Shown piece by piece: positions 48,464 through 60,929 of a DNA stretch of 64,000 nt. Each line of letters opens with the position of its first letter. Within the stretch, counting starts at the first letter, position 1. The translations under genes were made by a program, and so were the position numbers. The notes under the pieces are model-generated. The model saw only the letters and a program-made list of their open reading frames with translations, was not told the origin of the DNA and searched no databases. The stretch lies in NCBI RefSeq assembly GCF_005405205.1, contig NZ_BJDP01000001.1, positions 1 to 64,000 of the forward strand, given 5' to 3'. The stretch is from Enterococcus pingfangensis. GTDB taxonomy: Bacteria; Bacillota; Bacilli; Lactobacillales; Enterococcaceae.

Positions 48464-50701
48464 ATGCCAAACAAACAGGAGTTGTTAGCAGGACTTAACC
48501 CTAAACAAAAAGAAGCGGTACTTCATACCGAAGGGCCGCTATTGATTATGGCAGGAGCGGGAAGTGGGAAGACACGGGTACTGACTCATCGAATCGCTTA
48601 TTTAATAGAAGAAAAAAATGTGAATCCATGGAATATCTTAGCGATTACATTTACGAATAAAGCTGCACGAGAAATGAAAGAACGTGTTAATAGTATTCTA
48701 GGCCAAGGCGGTCAGGATGTTTGGGTTTCGACTTTCCACTCGATGTGTGTCCGGATTTTGCGCCGAGATGTCGATGCAATCGGTTATGATCGGAATTTTA
48801 CAATTTTGGACGGTTCAGATCAGTTGACCTTGATGAAACGGATCTTAAAAGACTTGAATATCGATCCTAAAAAATATGACCCTCGCTCGATTTTAGGTGC
48901 AATCAGTAACGCTAAAAATGAACTGTTGACCCCAGAAACGTACGCAGAGCGGCAAGGGTCATTCTTTGAAGAAATCGTGGCACGCTGTTATGATGCGTAC
49001 CAAAAAGCGCTGCGAAACAATCAAAGTATGGATTTTGATGATTTGATCATGAATACGATTCGATTATTCGAAGAAAATGAAGAGGTCTTGACCTATTACC
49101 AACATAAATTCCATTATCTGCATGTCGATGAATATCAAGATACCAATCATGCGCAGTATACACTAGTGAATATGTTGGCCGCTCGATTCCACAATTTGTG
49201 TGTGGTAGGTGATGCGGATCAGAGCATTTACGGCTGGCGCGGCGCTGATATGCAAAATATTTTAGATTTTGAAAAAGATTATCATGATGCATCAGTTATT
49301 TTATTAGAACAAAATTATCGTTCAACTAAAAGTATTTTGGACGCGGCAAATCAAGTCATCAAAAATAACAGCAATCGGCGAGACAAAAATCTTTGGACGG
49401 ATAATCAAGCTGGCGAACAGATTACTTATTATCGGGCAGACAGCGAAAGAGACGAAGCGCAGTTCATCGTCAGCAAGATAAAGGAAGAAATCCAAAGCCA
49501 AAATCGCAGCTATAATGACTTTGCTGTTTTGTATCGAACAAACGCACAATCACGGGTGATCGAAGATACGTTAGTGAAATCGAATGTTCCTTATACGATG
49601 GTTGGCGGCCATAAATTCTACGATCGGAAAGAAATCAAAGACATTATCGCCTATTTGAATATTATCAATAATCCCCGAGATGGTGTCAGTTTTGAACGAG
49701 TGGTCAATACGCCGAAACGCGGGATTGGTGCCGCGTCAGTTGAAAAACTAAGAAGTTTTGCGACGATGCATGATTGGTCTTTAGTTGAAGCGGCTCAAAA
49801 TGTAGATCTAGCCAATATCTCCGGTAAAGCCGGTCGAATGATTGGAGAATTCGGTACGATGGTCACACAGTTCCAAGAAATGGTCGCTTATCTTCCTGTA
49901 ACGGATTTAGTTGATCAAATATTGGAACGAACAGGTTATTTAGCAGAGTTAAAAAATCAGCGGACGTTAGAAGCTGAATCACGGTTGGAAAACTTAGAAG
50001 AATTCCGTTCTGTTACGCAAGAATTTGATAAACGCAATGTAGTACAAGACGAGGAAACTGATACAGCAGAAAAACTAGCAGTCTTCTTGAACGACTTAGC
50101 ATTAGTGTCTGATCTAGATGATTATCAAGAGGACAGTGCACAAGTTACTTTGATGACATTACATGCGGCCAAAGGGCTTGAATTTCCAATCGTCTTTTTG
50201 ATTGGGATGGAAGAAAAAATCTTCCCATTGTCGCGATCATTAATGGAAGAAGCGGAGTTAGAAGAAGAACGACGCTTAGCCTATGTGGGCATCACGCGTG
50301 CGGAAGAACGTCTGTATTTGACGAACGCCTTTTCACGAACGCTTTACGGAAAAACGCAATACAATCAGCCTTCTCGTTTTGTTGCTGAAATCGATGACAG
50401 TCTGCTGAATGCTGTAGGAATGCAGCCGCAGCCAAAAGCTAGTTTCAATAGTCCATTTAAAAATAATCCGCTGAAACCTAAATATCAACACGCGACTCGC
50501 GAACCGATGATGGATAAGACGGCCTCTGGCGGCGATAAAGAAAACTGGAATCCTGGCGATAAGGTCCAACATCGAAAATGGGGTGTCGGTACGGTAGTAA
50601 AAGTCAGCGGCAAAGCCCAAGACATCGAGTTAGACATCGCGTTTCCGCAACAAGGGATCAAACGATTATTGGCGGCTTTTGCTCCAATCGAAAAAATTTA
50701 A
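48464..50701 (+). CDS. pcrA: ATP-dependent DNA helicase PcrA
   Basis: A 745-residue superfamily 1A helicase, essential in Gram-positives for repair, rolling-circle replication and clearing RecA or stalled polymerase. Motifs in order: AGAGSGKT (Ia/Walker A near residue 36), VDEYQDTN (II), [13 protein letters not shown] (III), [13 protein letters not shown] (V) and [13 protein letters not shown] (VI). The C-terminal Tudor-like domain ([12 protein letters not shown]) contacts RNA polymerase in relatives. ATG 48464 follows GAAAGGA. ligA follows 74 bp later with no terminator between, the common lactic acid bacterial arrangement. Confidence 0.96.
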   Translation: MPNKQELLAGLNPKQKEAVLHTEGPLLIMAGAGSGKTRVLTHRIAYLIEEKNVNPWNILAITFTNKAAREMKERVNSILGQGGQDVWVSTFHSMCVRILRRDVDAIGYDRNFTILDGSDQLTLMKRILKDLNIDPKKYDPRSILGAISNAKNELLTPETYAERQGSFFEEIVARCYDAYQKALRNNQSMDFDDLIMNTIRLFEENEEVLTYYQHKFHYLHVDEYQDTNHAQYTLVNMLAARFHNLCVVGDADQSIYGWRGADMQNILDFEKDYHDASVILLEQNYRSTKSILDAANQVIKNNSNRRDKNLWTDNQAGEQITYYRADSERDEAQFIVSKIKEEIQSQNRSYNDFAVLYRTNAQSRVIEDTLVKSNVPYTMVGGHKFYDRKEIKDIIAYLNIINNPRDGVSFERVVNTPKRGIGAASVEKLRSFATMHDWSLVEAAQNVDLANISGKAGRMIGEFGTMVTQFQEMVAYLPVTDLVDQILERTGYLAELKNQRTLEAESRLENLEEFRSVTQEFDKRNVVQDEETDTAEKLAVFLNDLALVSDLDDYQEDSAQVTLMTLHAAKGLEFPIVFLIGMEEKIFPLSRSLMEEAELEEERRLAYVGITRAEERLYLTNAFSRTLYGKTQYNQPSRFVAEIDDSLLNAVGMQPQPKASFNSPFKNNPLKPKYQHATREPMMDKTASGGDKENWNPGDKVQHRKWGVGTVVKVSGKAQDIELDIAFPQQGIKRLLAAFAPIEKI

Positions 50702-50754
50702 CTTTCTTTTATTACAAGGTTAGTTATCAAAATTAAGTTGTGTGTATCCTTTAA

Positions 50755-52803
<2,049 letters not shown>

Positions 52804-52998
52804 CTAATTTTAGATAGAAGATTGTTGACGAGTCCATAAACGAACGAGTATTATAAAAAAGCGTCGGCTCTATTAAAATCTATCTATTTTAAATTGTTTG
52901 AATTGAACAATTTTTTCAAGAAATTTCAAGAAAAAACCATGAATTCTAATAGAGTTATGATAAAATAATTGAAAATTGACAAAAGAAAGAGGGATATT

Positions 52999-53304
52999 AT
53001 GGCAATCAATGAAGAACAAGTCAAACATGTGGCAAAACTTGCGAAACTTTCTTTCTCAGATGATGAATTGGCTGGATTTACCGATCAATTAGGGAAAATA
53101 ATCGACATGGTTGAACAATTAGGTGAAGTGGATACTGAAGGTGTACCTTTTACTTCTAATGTTTCAGCAATGATCAATGTCATGCGAGAAGACGTCGCTG
53201 CACCAGGCTGGTCACGCGATGAGTTAATGGAAAATGTACCGGAAAGCGAAGATGGGTTTATCAAAGTTCCGGCAATCATTGACAACGGAGAGGCTGGTGC
53301 ATAA
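52999..53304 (+). CDS. gatC: Asp/Glu-tRNA amidotransferase subunit C
   Basis: A 101-residue small subunit that wraps around GatA and stabilises the GatCAB complex. The family motif [12 protein letters not shown] lies near the N-terminus and VPEsedGF...VP near the C-terminus. ATG 52999 follows AGAGGG; an in-frame ATG at 52969 has no such site. It overlaps gatA by 1 nt (TAATG). The 195 bp before it hold an 8-bp inverted repeat and a -10-like TATGAT (52956-52961), without a good -35. Confidence 0.93.
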   Translation: MAINEEQVKHVAKLAKLSFSDDELAGFTDQLGKIIDMVEQLGEVDTEGVPFTSNVSAMINVMREDVAAPGWSRDELMENVPESEDGFIKVPAIIDNGEAGA

Positions 53305-54773
53305 TGGAAAAGTTATATGATAAATCAATTGAAGAATTACACAGTCTGCTTGTTTCAAAAGAAATCACAGCAACTGACTTAACGAGTGAAACGTATGCTC
53401 GGATCAAAGAAACAGAAAAAGATATCGATGCGTTCATTACATTAAATGAAGAAAAAGCAATGGATCTAGCGAAAGCAATCGATGCCAAAGGAATTACTGA
53501 AGAAAATGCAATGGCTGGGATTCCGATTGGGATTAAAGATAATATTGTGACTAAAGGGATCTTAACGACAGCAGCATCTAAAATCTTGTCAAATTTCCAA
53601 CCAATCTATGATGCGACTGTTATGGAGAAAGTCTATAGTGCTGATTTGATTCCAGTTGGGAAACTTAATATGGACGAATTTGCGATGGGTAGTTCAAGTG
53701 AAACTTCTTACTTCAAGAAAACTAAAAATGCTTGGGATCAAACAAAAGTTCCCGGCGGTTCTTCAGGTGGTTCAGCAGCATCAGTCGCTGCCGGTGAAGT
53801 TCCGGTTTCTTTAGGGAGCGATACAGGCGGAAGTATTCGTCAACCAGCTGCGTTTAACGGGATCGTAGGATTAAAACCTACTTACGGACGTGTTTCACGT
53901 TTTGGTTTGATCGCTTTTGCTTCATCATTGGACCAAATTGGACCGTTTACTCGTACAGTTAAAGACAATGCTTTAGCACTGAATGCAATCAGCGGATACG
54001 ATCCAAAAGACGGCACTTCAGCCGGTGTTTCTGTCCCTGATTTTGCGGCTGGTCTAACTGGTGACATCAAAGGAATGAAGATCGCTTTGCCAAAAGAATA
54101 CATGGCAGAAGGAATCGAACCAGGTGTCAAAGCAGCGATCGTCAAAGCAGTAGAAACATTCAAAGCTCTAGGCGCAACAGTCGAAGAAGTCAGCTTGCCT
54201 CATTCAAAATATGGTGTAGAAGTGTATTACATCATTGCTTCATCAGAAGCAAGTTCAAACTTGCAACGTTTTGATGGGATTCGCTACGGCTTCCGTTCAG
54301 AAGATGTTCAAAACTTGGAAGATGTTTATGTAAATACACGGACTGAAGGTTTTGGCGATGAAGTGAAACGCCGGATCATGTTAGGTACATTCTCACTTTC
54401 AGCTGGTTACTATGATGCATACTTCAAAAAAGCTGGACAAGTCCGGACTTTGATCAAACAAGATTTTGATAAGATTTTTGCTGACTACGATTTGATTATT
54501 GGCCCAACTTCACCAACCGTTGCTTTTGGGATTGGCGAAAATGTTGATGATCCAATCACGATGTATTTAAACGATATTTTGACGATTCCAGTGAATTTGG
54601 CTGGTTTACCAGGAATGTCTGTTCCAGCAGGATTCTCAGAAGGCTTGCCTGTGGGCTTGCAAATCATTGGGAAACATTTTGATGAATCAACAATGTATAA
54701 AGCAGCTTATGCTTTTGAACAAGCTACAGATTTCCATAAACAAAAACCTGTGATTTTAGGGGGGGACAAATAA
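53304..54773 (+). CDS. gatA: Asp/Glu-tRNA amidotransferase subunit A
   Basis: A 489-residue amidase-signature glutaminase that releases ammonia for GatB. The catalytic triad is Lys in GIKDNI (near residue 78), the cis-Ser in GGSSGGSAA and the nucleophilic Ser in [12 protein letters not shown] (near 177). It overlaps gatC by 1 nt and gatB by 1 nt, so all three subunits are translationally coupled. The complex converts Glu-tRNA(Gln) to Gln-tRNA(Gln), so this organism probably lacks glutaminyl-tRNA synthetase, as is usual in Firmicutes. Confidence 0.96.
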   Translation: MEKLYDKSIEELHSLLVSKEITATDLTSETYARIKETEKDIDAFITLNEEKAMDLAKAIDAKGITEENAMAGIPIGIKDNIVTKGILTTAASKILSNFQPIYDATVMEKVYSADLIPVGKLNMDEFAMGSSSETSYFKKTKNAWDQTKVPGGSSGGSAASVAAGEVPVSLGSDTGGSIRQPAAFNGIVGLKPTYGRVSRFGLIAFASSLDQIGPFTRTVKDNALALNAISGYDPKDGTSAGVSVPDFAAGLTGDIKGMKIALPKEYMAEGIEPGVKAAIVKAVETFKALGATVEEVSLPHSKYGVEVYYIIASSEASSNLQRFDGIRYGFRSEDVQNLEDVYVNTRTEGFGDEVKRRIMLGTFSLSAGYYDAYFKKAGQVRTLIKQDFDKIFADYDLIIGPTSPTVAFGIGENVDDPITMYLNDILTIPVNLAGLPGMSVPAGFSEGLPVGLQIIGKHFDESTMYKAAYAFEQATDFHKQKPVILGGDK

Positions 54774-56203
54774 TGAACTTAGAGACAGTTATTGGGCTTG
54801 AAGTCCATGTGGAATTAAAGACAAACTCTAAAATCTTTTCACCTGCGCCCGCTCACTTTGGTGCAGAAGCAAATACGAATACAAACATTATCGACTGGGG
54901 CTACCCAGGTGTCTTGCCAGTCATGAATAAAGCAGCGATTGAATTCGGAATGAAAGCTGCGCTTGCTTTAAACTGTGAAGTCTCACAAAATATGCATTTT
55001 GACCGTAAAAACTATTTCTATCCTGACAATCCGAAAGCTTATCAAATCTCACAATTTGATGAACCAATCGGTCATGATGGTTGGATCGAGATCGATGTCA
55101 ACGGCAAAAAGAAAAAGATTCGGATCGAACGGGTTCATTTAGAAGAAGATGCCGGTAAAAACATGCACGGGATCGGCGGCTATTCGTATGTCGACTTGAA
55201 CCGTCAAGGGACACCATTGATCGAGATCGTTTCTGAAGCAGATATGCGTTCACCGGAAGAAGCCAATGCTTATTTGGAAGCATTGCGTTCAATCATCCAA
55301 TTCACTGGCGTCAGTGATGTGAAGATGGAAGAAGGTTCAATGCGCTGTGATGCGAATATTTCATTGCGTCCTTATGGTCAAGAAGAATTCGGGACTAAAA
55401 CGGAATTGAAAAACTTGAACTCGATCAGCTTTGTTAAAAAAGGATTGACCTTTGAAGTTCAACGTCAAACAAAAGTTTTATTATCTGGCGGAACGATTCA
55501 ACAAGAAACTCGCCGTTATGATGAAGGGACAAACAAAACGATCTTAATGCGGGTAAAAGAAGGATCAAGTGACTACCGTTACTTCCCAGAACCAGATATT
55601 CCCCACTTTGAAATAGATAGTGAATGGGTCGAAAAAGTCCGTGAATCATTACCTGAAATGCCGGCGGCTCGTCGTGAACGTTACGTAAATGATTTAGGCT
55701 TGCCAGAATACGATTCAATGGTCTTGACATTGAGCCGTGAAATGTCTGACTTCTTTGAAGAAACGTTAGCTGAAGGAGCCGATGCCAAACAAGCGTCTAA
55801 CTGGTTGATGGGTGAAGTTTCGGCATACGTAAACAGTGAAAAACTAGAACTAGCCGATACAAAATTAACACCAAATAATTTAGCGGGCATGATCAAATTA
55901 ATTGCTGATGGAACGATCAGCTCTAAGATCGCGAAGAAAGTTTTCCGTGAATTGATCGAAAACGGCGGCGACGCAAAAGAAGTCGTTGAAGCTAAAGGGC
56001 TTGTTCAATTATCTGATCCTGCACAATTGTTGCCAATGATCAATGAAGTATTAGACAACAACGAACAATCCGTAGAAGACTTCAAAAACGGGAAAGACCG
56101 TGCAGTTGGTTTCTTAGTTGGGCAAATTATGAAAGCAACGAAAGGGAAAGCAAACCCTGGTGTGGTAAATAAATTGCTTCAAGAGGAATTAGCAAAACGG
56201 TAA
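54773..56203 (+). CDS. gatB: Asp/Glu-tRNA amidotransferase subunit B
   Basis: A 476-residue subunit that binds the mischarged tRNA, activates the Glu or Asp side chain with ATP and adds ammonia delivered by GatA. The N-terminal cradle domain begins [15 protein letters not shown], and it has [16 protein letters not shown] near residue 142. The C-terminal helical and YqeY-like tail domains (about 300-476) recognise the tRNA. It is 11 bp before dgkB, which is probably in the same transcript. Confidence 0.96.
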   Translation: MNLETVIGLEVHVELKTNSKIFSPAPAHFGAEANTNTNIIDWGYPGVLPVMNKAAIEFGMKAALALNCEVSQNMHFDRKNYFYPDNPKAYQISQFDEPIGHDGWIEIDVNGKKKKIRIERVHLEEDAGKNMHGIGGYSYVDLNRQGTPLIEIVSEADMRSPEEANAYLEALRSIIQFTGVSDVKMEEGSMRCDANISLRPYGQEEFGTKTELKNLNSISFVKKGLTFEVQRQTKVLLSGGTIQQETRRYDEGTNKTILMRVKEGSSDYRYFPEPDIPHFEIDSEWVEKVRESLPEMPAARRERYVNDLGLPEYDSMVLTLSREMSDFFEETLAEGADAKQASNWLMGEVSAYVNSEKLELADTKLTPNNLAGMIKLIADGTISSKIAKKVFRELIENGGDAKEVVEAKGLVQLSDPAQLLPMINEVLDNNEQSVEDFKNGKDRAVGFLVGQIMKATKGKANPGVVNKLLQEELAKR

Positions 56204-56214
56204 GGAGTTCGATC

Positions 56215-57225
56215 ATGAGAAAAGCACGACTGATTTATAATCCAGTATCCGGAAAAGAGATCATGCGTAATAATTTGGCGGATATCTTAGATGCCATTGA
56301 AAAAGCAGGTTATGAAGCAAGTGCCTTTGCTACGACTCCTGAACCTGATTCAGCAAAGAATGAAGCGACCCGTGCTGCAAAAGCTGGCTTTGAACTAGTG
56401 ATTGCAGCTGGCGGGGACGGAACGATCAATGAAGTTGTTAACGGGATTGCTGGTTTAAAAAAACGTCCGAAAATGGCAATTATTCCTGCGGGGACTACGA
56501 ACGATTATGCTCGTGCATTAAAAGTGCCGCGTGGCAATGTCAAAGCGGCCGCAGAAGTCATTCAAAAACAACAAACGGTCAAAATGGATATCGGAAAAGC
56601 TGCCGGAACGTATTTCATCAATATCGCAGCTGGTGGTTCATTGACTGAGCTGACTTATGAGGTTCCGTCTGAATTGAAAAGCATTTTCGGCTACTTAGCT
56701 TATTTAGCTAAAGGAGCCGAGATGCTTCCGCGGATCAAGCCGACTAAGATGCGGCTAGTCTATGAAGGCGGGGAGTACGAAGGCAATGCTTCGATGTTTT
56801 TCTTAGGGTTGACAAACTCTATCGGCGGCTTTGAAACGATTGCGCCGGATGCCAAATTAGATGATGGAAAATTTTCGCTGATTGTTGTGAAAACAGCCAA
56901 TCTGTTTGAAATCGTTCGTTTGATCACGTTAGTATTGAACGGCGGAAAACACGTCAATGATTCAAAGGTTTTATATGTCAAAACTAGTTTCTTAGATGCC
57001 AGCTTAATTGACACCGATAAAAAGATGATGATCAATTTAGACGGTGAATACGGCGGCGATGCGCCAATGCGTTTTGAAAATCTTCATCAGCACATTGAAT
57101 TTTATGCAAATACTGATGAAATCAATGATGATGCGATTTTGGGCGACGACGATCAAACCCGTGAAGCAGGGATTGAGCTTGTCAAAGAATACGAAAAGAT
57201 CCAAGAAGAAGATTCAGAAGAGTAA
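56215..57225 (+). CDS. dgkB: Diacylglycerol kinase, DgkB type
   Basis: A 336-residue soluble lipid kinase that returns diacylglycerol to phosphatidic acid, important where lipoteichoic acid synthesis generates diacylglycerol. The nucleotide-binding motif GGDGTINEVVNGI lies near residue 65, and the second glycine-rich loop and NLDGEYGGDAPM near 275. The C-terminal tail is acidic. It follows gatB by 11 bp and ends with a terminator. The gatB-dgkB-rlmCD order is common in lactic acid bacteria. Confidence 0.93.
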   Translation: MRKARLIYNPVSGKEIMRNNLADILDAIEKAGYEASAFATTPEPDSAKNEATRAAKAGFELVIAAGGDGTINEVVNGIAGLKKRPKMAIIPAGTTNDYARALKVPRGNVKAAAEVIQKQQTVKMDIGKAAGTYFINIAAGGSLTELTYEVPSELKSIFGYLAYLAKGAEMLPRIKPTKMRLVYEGGEYEGNASMFFLGLTNSIGGFETIAPDAKLDDGKFSLIVVKTANLFEIVRLITLVLNGGKHVNDSKVLYVKTSFLDASLIDTDKKMMINLDGEYGGDAPMRFENLHQHIEFYANTDEINDDAILGDDDQTREAGIELVKEYEKIQEEDSEE

Positions 57226-57229
57226 GATT

Positions 57230-57262
57230 AAACGTTTCTGTCGTACGGCAGGAACGTTTTTT
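57230..57262 (+). terminator. Terminator of the gatCAB-dgkB transcript
   Basis: AACGTTTCTG and CAGGAACGTT pair (one G-U) across an 8-nt loop, followed by T residues. Confidence 0.88.
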
Positions 57263-57467
57263 GTGGCTTGGTGACTTTATCGAACTACTTAAAAATAAGC
57301 CAAGTACTTTTGAAAAAAATATTTTCAGCAACAGCAAAAAAATTGTGTAAAACTGATCGGTGAGAGTTCATTCTTACAAAACTCTTAAGGGTCAAACACT
57401 TGGTGCCATCTTGCTTTTTCGATTAGAATTCATTAGAATAGGTGAATCAGCCTTGAAGGAGAATGAA

Positions 57468-58832
57468 ATGACCTCAGTAGAAAAAAATCAAACATACAGC
57501 GTTACGATCGATGACTTGTCTCATGAAGGATTAGGTGTTGCTCATATCGATGGTTATCCGTTGTTTATCGAAAATGCGTTGCCTGCGGAAGAAATGACGA
57601 TCAAAGCAGTCAAAGTCGGCAAAAAATTTGGTTACGGAAAAGTGATCGAACGTTTTACTGCAAATCCTGAACGTCAAGAAGTAAAAGACTTAGATTTATT
57701 AAGAAGCGGGATCGCACCTTTAAGCCATATGACGTATGATTATCAATTGCGATTCAAACAACAACAAATTGAAAAAGTTCTAAAAACAATTGCGAAATTG
57801 CCAGAATTACCAGTAGCACCTGCAATCGGGATGGAACAGCCATTTGGTTACCGAAACAAAGCACAGATCCCAGTCCAAAAAGTAAACGATCAATTAACGA
57901 CGGGCTTTTATCGTAAAAATTCCCATGTATTGTTACCGATCGAAGACTATTTCATTCAAGAACCAAAAATCGATCAAGCAATCATCGCGGTTCGTGATGT
58001 CTTGCAACGATTTAATGTGAAAGCCTACAATGAACGCGAAAATACGGGTTTTATTCGTCACATCATAATTCGGCGCGGTCATTACAGCCATGAGATGATG
58101 GTGATCCTAGTTACTAGAACAGAACGTTTCTTTAAAGGAATGGAAATTGCTGAAACGATCAAAAAAGAATTGCCGGAAGTTGTTTCAGTCATTCAAAATA
58201 TCAATCCTGAAAAGACCAATGTGATTATGGGACGTGAAGAAAAAATCCTTTTCGGAAAAACGACGATCAATGATACCTTGCTAGGAAAAACTTACCGTAT
58301 TTCACCACAATCGTTTTATCAAGTAAATACCGAACAAACAGAAGTGTTGTACCAGACTGCCATTGAGTTTGCTGAACTTAGTGAAGAAGATGTCGTAGTT
58401 GATGCGTATTGCGGGATTGGAACAATCGGTTTGTCCTTTGCTGAAAAAGTGAAGCATGTTTATGGAGTAGAAGTTATTCCACAAGCAATTGAAGATGCTA
58501 AAGCGAATGCTGCAGCAAATGGAATCAAAAATGCCAATTATGAAGTCGGCAAAGCTGAAAAGATCATGTCACGCTGGGCACGCGAAGGAATCGAACCAAC
58601 AGTGATTTTTGTTGATCCGCCAAGAAAAGGATTAGACGAAAAATTTATCGAAGTCTCAGCAGCCGCAAACCCAGAAAAAATTGTTTATATCTCTTGCAAC
58701 CCAGCGACATTAGCTAGAGATTTGCGAAGATATGAAGATCTTGGCTATCACGCTGTGAAAGTTCAGCCAGTAGATTTATTCCCACAAACTTATCATGTCG
58801 AATCCGTTACTTTATTAGTAAAGGCGGTGTAA
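57468..58832 (+). CDS. rlmCD: 23S rRNA (uracil-C5)-methyltransferase RlmCD type
   Basis: A 454-residue SAM-dependent enzyme of the RumA family that makes 5-methyluridine in 23S rRNA. A TRAM domain (about 5-60) binds RNA. The SAM motif DAYCGIGTIGLSF is near residue 312 and the catalytic Cys is in SCNPATLARD near 410. The cysteine-rich iron-sulfur segment of RumA is replaced here by SGIAPLSHMTYDYQ (about 81-95), so no cluster is expected. ATG 57468 follows AAGGAG; a longer in-frame start at 57360 is unlikely. Confidence 0.9.
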   Translation: MTSVEKNQTYSVTIDDLSHEGLGVAHIDGYPLFIENALPAEEMTIKAVKVGKKFGYGKVIERFTANPERQEVKDLDLLRSGIAPLSHMTYDYQLRFKQQQIEKVLKTIAKLPELPVAPAIGMEQPFGYRNKAQIPVQKVNDQLTTGFYRKNSHVLLPIEDYFIQEPKIDQAIIAVRDVLQRFNVKAYNERENTGFIRHIIIRRGHYSHEMMVILVTRTERFFKGMEIAETIKKELPEVVSVIQNINPEKTNVIMGREEKILFGKTTINDTLLGKTYRISPQSFYQVNTEQTEVLYQTAIEFAELSEEDVVVDAYCGIGTIGLSFAEKVKHVYGVEVIPQAIEDAKANAAANGIKNANYEVGKAEKIMSRWAREGIEPTVIFVDPPRKGLDEKFIEVSAAANPEKIVYISCNPATLARDLRRYEDLGYHAVKVQPVDLFPQTYHVESVTLLVKAV

Positions 58833-58834
58833 AA

Positions 58835-58963
58835 ATGAATCAAAAAGAGAAAATGTTAGAATTGATCAAAAAGAAACAAGGTGGCGGACGCTCAAAGCAA
58901 ATGGATCTGCCAAAAAATGATCGTAAAAACATGCGTAAAGGACCAAAGATTTTTAATAAATAA
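58835..58963 (+). CDS. Small basic protein, 42 residues
   Basis: A short frame with ATG 58835, 2 nt after the rlmCD stop codon and preceded by AAGGCGGTG within rlmCD. The product is strongly basic, starts MNQKEKMLELIKKKQGGG and ends RKGPKIFNK. It has Lys/Arg in about a third of its positions, fitting RNA or ribosome binding, but I know no named family. Coupling to rlmCD suggests a link to rRNA modification or just readthrough. Coding potential rests on its tight placement, good codon use and clean ribosome binding site. Confidence 0.72.
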   Translation: MNQKEKMLELIKKKQGGGRSKQMDLPKNDRKNMRKGPKIFNK

Positions 58964-58993
58964 AGCAGAGATCACAGAAGAGAGGCGATTTCA

Positions 58994-59404
58994 TTGGGAA
59001 ATAGTTGGATGCAGCGACTGACGAAATTCTATCAAAAGTATGCGTATTTGATGCGCGGGCGTTATGGTAGAGTGGACCAGATCAATAAAGCGCTGCTAAT
59101 TGTTTGGGCGGTCATGCTGATTTTTGACCGTTGGATCCCTTTTTATATTGGAAATGTCATTGCGTTAGCAGCTTTGGCAGTGGTTCTTTATCGCTTTTGT
59201 TCAAAAAAAATCTATCCCCGAAGCAATGAGAACCAAAAATTTATTCAATGGATCGCTCGTGTAAAAGATTTCTTCACAGGCAAGGCGACCTATCGCTATT
59301 TCAAATGCCCTGAATGCAAACAAAAGATGCGGGCACCAAAAGGTCACGGGAAAATCAAAGTGACTTGTAAAAATTGTCATACGCAATTCGTGAAAAAGGT
59401 CTAG
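58994..59404 (+). CDS. Membrane protein with C-terminal zinc ribbon
   Basis: A 136-residue protein with two hydrophobic helices (about 33-47 and 50-67) and a C-terminal zinc ribbon: CPEC (about 104-107) and CKNC (about 124-127), with basic residues between. The start is TTG 58994, 6 nt after AGAGGCG; an ATG five codons later is an alternative. It follows the 42-codon gene by 30 bp. It resembles short uncharacterised enterococcal proteins; the ribbon could bind nucleic acid or simply be structural. Confidence 0.8.
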   Translation: MGNSWMQRLTKFYQKYAYLMRGRYGRVDQINKALLIVWAVMLIFDRWIPFYIGNVIALAALAVVLYRFCSKKIYPRSNENQKFIQWIARVKDFFTGKATYRYFKCPECKQKMRAPKGHGKIKVTCKNCHTQFVKKV

Positions 59405-59425
59405 TTTTTTAAACTAGGCTTTTTC
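59401..59425 (+). terminator. Terminator after the zinc-ribbon gene
   Basis: CTAGTTT and AAACTAG form a 7-bp stem with a TTT loop, then GCTTTTT. The first base overlaps the stop codon region. Confidence 0.82.
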
Positions 59426-59456
59426 TGATATCCTTAAAAAGAGAGGGTGAGAGTAA

Positions 59457-60125
59457 ATGAAATTAATTTTAGTTCGTCATGGTGAAAGTGAAGCAAATTT
59501 TGAAAATTATTGGACAGGCTGGTTGGATGTCGATCTAACAGCTAAAGGAATCGAACAGGCAAAAAATGCCGGAAAAAAATTGAAAGCAGCAGGGTTAGTA
59601 ATCGATGTTGCCTATGAATCTGTATTGAAGCGTTCCATTAAAACGGCACAAATGATTTTACAAGAAGCAGATGCACGGTTTGTTCCTGAATACAAAACGT
59701 GGCGGCTGAATGAACGCCATTATGGGGCATTGGTTGGAAAAAATAAAGACATCATCAAGCAAGAATTTGGAGCGGAGCAAGTAAAAAAATGGCGCAGAGG
59801 TTTTGATGAAGTACCGCCGCTAGTCGAAGAGAATCATTTTGATCGACGCTATGACAATTTAGATTCAAGTTTGATTCCTCTAGGAGAAAGTCTGCGAATG
59901 ACTTCACAGCGAGTGATTCCTTTATGGCAAGATAAAATTGCTCCCGCTTTATTGGATGAAAAGACGGTCTTAGTTTGTGGACATGGCAACAGTTTACGTG
60001 TCTGGGTCCAATACCTTGAAGCGATTCCTACAGATGAAGTTGATCAAATTGATATACCTAACGCAACACCAGTAGTCTACACATTTGATTCGCAACTAAA
60101 AATCAGCAAAAAAGAAATTTTATAA
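59457..60125 (+). CDS. gpmA: 2,3-bisphosphoglycerate-dependent phosphoglycerate mutase
   Basis: A 222-residue histidine-phosphatase-fold enzyme of glycolysis interconverting 3- and 2-phosphoglycerate. The phospho-histidine is H8 in LVRHGESEAN, with the substrate-binding NYWTGWLDVDL and RLNERHYGAL segments that separate true mutases from general phosphatases; the second histidine is in CGHGNSLR near residue 176. It is slightly shorter than the E. coli enzyme and may be a divergent second copy. It has its own ribosome binding site (AGAGGGTGAG). Confidence 0.88.
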   Translation: MKLILVRHGESEANFENYWTGWLDVDLTAKGIEQAKNAGKKLKAAGLVIDVAYESVLKRSIKTAQMILQEADARFVPEYKTWRLNERHYGALVGKNKDIIKQEFGAEQVKKWRRGFDEVPPLVEENHFDRRYDNLDSSLIPLGESLRMTSQRVIPLWQDKIAPALLDEKTVLVCGHGNSLRVWVQYLEAIPTDEVDQIDIPNATPVVYTFDSQLKISKKEIL

Positions 60126-60155
60126 AATTATTATGTTAACTTAGAAAGGTTTGTT

Positions 60156-60779
60156 ATGAATTATATTTGGGATTTTGACGGGACAATCTATGATTCGTAT
60201 CCAATCATGTTGAAGGCGCTGATGACGACTTTCAACGAGTTTGAGCTAGAAATAAATGAAGAAACAGTTTATCGAAAAATAAAAGAAGAATCGATTCGCC
60301 AAATGATCATCGACTGGCAGCTACCGGCACCAACTTTCGATCAGAAGTATCACGCCTATGAGGCGCAACAAAACAAAGCGTCGTTTCCTTTTACTGAAGC
60401 GGAAGAGACACTAAAGATATTGCGTGAAAAAGGCGGACAGCACTTTATTTTGACTCATCGTACGGTGGCGTCGACTTGGAAATTATTGAGGCGCGACGGA
60501 TTAGACGGCTTGATCACAGCAATCATCGGCAGTGATTCAAACTTTCCGCGAAAGCCTGATCCAGCAGCAATCAATTATTTCATTGCTGACTATCGGCTAG
60601 ATCCTGCTCAGACGGTGATGATCGGCGATCGCAGATTAGATATTGAGGCTGGCAGTAATGCGGGCATCCAGACAGTATTTTTTGATATCGATCATTTTGG
60701 TCAAAAAATCAAGGCGACACATTATATAAATAATTTAAAAGAAATGGTACAAATTTTTTGTGCAGAAAGCTATAATTAG
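60156..60779 (+). CDS. HAD-family phosphatase
   Basis: A 207-residue haloacid dehalogenase hydrolase with the nucleophile Asp8 in WDFDGTIYDSYP, motif II Thr in FILTHR near residue 100, Lys in RKPDPAA near 130 and motif IV GDRRLDIEAG near 155. A helical cap (about 15-75) places it in the phosphoglycolate phosphatase or beta-phosphoglucomutase branch. The substrate is not readable. It lies 30 bp behind gpmA on the same strand, probably on the same transcript. Confidence 0.86.
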   Translation: MNYIWDFDGTIYDSYPIMLKALMTTFNEFELEINEETVYRKIKEESIRQMIIDWQLPAPTFDQKYHAYEAQQNKASFPFTEAEETLKILREKGGQHFILTHRTVASTWKLLRRDGLDGLITAIIGSDSNFPRKPDPAAINYFIADYRLDPAQTVMIGDRRLDIEAGSNAGIQTVFFDIDHFGQKIKATHYINNLKEMVQIFCAESYN

Positions 60780-60787
60780 GTAACTCG

Positions 60788-60857
60788 CTGATTCATTGCA
60801 ACTGTTGAGGCAGACAGTAAATGATTTCAGCAAATGCACTGAATCAGATCGCTTTTT
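60788..60857 (+). terminator. Large hairpin and T run behind the HAD gene
   Basis: CTGATTCATTGC (60788-60799) pairs with GCACTGAATCAG (60836-60847) at 11 of 12 positions. The loop holds ACTGT/ACAGT (60801-60805 with 60814-60818). Five T residues follow at 60853-60857. It is large for a terminator. Confidence 0.55.
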
Positions 60858-60929
60858 ATTTGCATCAAGTATGTCTTATGAAGGGATCAGATTATTGCAA
60901 AATATAGATAAGAAACAAGGAGATGCAAA

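Noticed and set aside
57360-57467. A 36-residue N-terminal extension of RlmCD
   Set aside because: The family begins near the ATG at 57468, which has AAGGAG in front; the upstream part is unlike the family.
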